In this document: positions 5,332 through 5,421 of the stretch, piece after piece | Layout: each line of letters begins with the position of its first letter | How positions within the stretch are numbered: position 1 is the first letter of the stretch | Notes under the pieces: generated by a model | What the model saw: the letters and a program-made list of their open reading frames with translations, nothing else | Database searches by the model: none | What the model was told of the DNA's origin: nothing | Translations under genes and position numbers: made by a program | DNA from: JAICTV01 sp035634055 | GTDB lineage: Bacteria; Planctomycetota; Phycisphaerae; Tepidisphaerales; Tepidisphaeraceae | Reading direction: 5' to 3' | Assembly (NCBI GenBank): GCA_035634055.1 | Contig: DASQDR010000087.1 | Location: 1 to 5,421 of the forward strand | Length of the DNA stretch: 5,421 bases

Positions 5332-5421
5332 ATGGCGGAAAGGCCACGGGCTTATCGGCTGGTCCAGCGTTCCCTGAACGCCCATGCGGCCCTCGTCGAA
5401 AACTGTCGACTTCGGCGGGAT
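5332..5421 (+). CDS. Possible 5' end of a divergent gene running off the window
   Basis: From the ATG at 5332 the plus strand is open for 30 codons to the edge, beginning MAERPRAYRLVQRSL and ending ENCRLRRD. G/C at third positions is about 60%, less biased than the clear genes here. There is no good Shine-Dalgarno before the ATG. The 'SLNAHAALVEN' wording loosely recalls the N-terminus of fold-III PLP enzymes such as alanine racemase, but this is too short to assign. If real, 5191-5331 is a divergent intergenic region shared with the pseudopilin-like gene. Confidence 0.25.
   Translation, partial: MAERPRAYRLVQRSLNAHAALVENCRLRRD
5367..5381. other. Perfect 6-bp palindrome with 3-nt spacer
   Basis: GCGTTC-CCT-GAACGC is a perfect inverted repeat about 180 bp upstream of the pseudopilin-like start. 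It could be an operator-like site or a tight hairpin. It would be coincidental if the plus-strand frame starting at 5332 is a real gene, since it lies inside that frame. Confidence 0.3.

Overview
The window looks like chromosomal DNA of a planctomycete, most likely from the Phycisphaerae or a relative. The grounds are high G+C (about 65-75% in coding stretches), a prepilin-type N-terminal methylation protein with the DGH-type C-terminus that is greatly expanded in that phylum, and YD-repeat/RHS fragments worded like planctomycete RHS proteins. This placement is inferred from protein style; there is no rRNA or other marker here.

Layout, left to right. (1) 1-1782, plus strand: the 3' part of a B12-binding-type radical SAM enzyme whose 5' end lies off the window. 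(2) 1783-3000, minus strand: a decayed polymorphic-toxin (RHS) locus. Two separate RHS tip fragments (1875-2205 and 2717-2952), each broken by a single-base frameshift, flank one intact lower-GC gene (2247-2681). That gene has an excellent ribosome binding site and resembles DUF2251-like proteins; its position is that of an RHS immunity gene. No toxin domain is visible. (3) 3000-3474: gene-free. A purine-rich degenerate repeat tract is followed by a ~345-bp imperfect inverted repeat built from short recurring words. (4) 3475-3972, minus: a small membrane-anchored protein of unknown function. (5) 3973-4302: gene-free, filled by degenerate octanucleotide arrays in two opposite orientations. (6) 4303-5190, minus: a type II pseudopilin-like secreted or surface protein. 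(7) 5191-5421: its upstream region, with a weak promoter candidate, a small perfect palindrome and a possible divergent partial gene running off the right edge.

The pseudopilin-like gene and the small membrane protein are co-oriented and could be co-transcribed despite the 330-bp repeat-filled gap. The radical SAM gene is convergent to the RHS debris and shows no functional link to it.

The two most interesting features are the intact orphan immunity-like gene inside broken RHS tips, and the short-word repeats (7-8 nt units, often as inverted pairs) that begin within about 20 bp of the stop codon of all three non-RHS genes.
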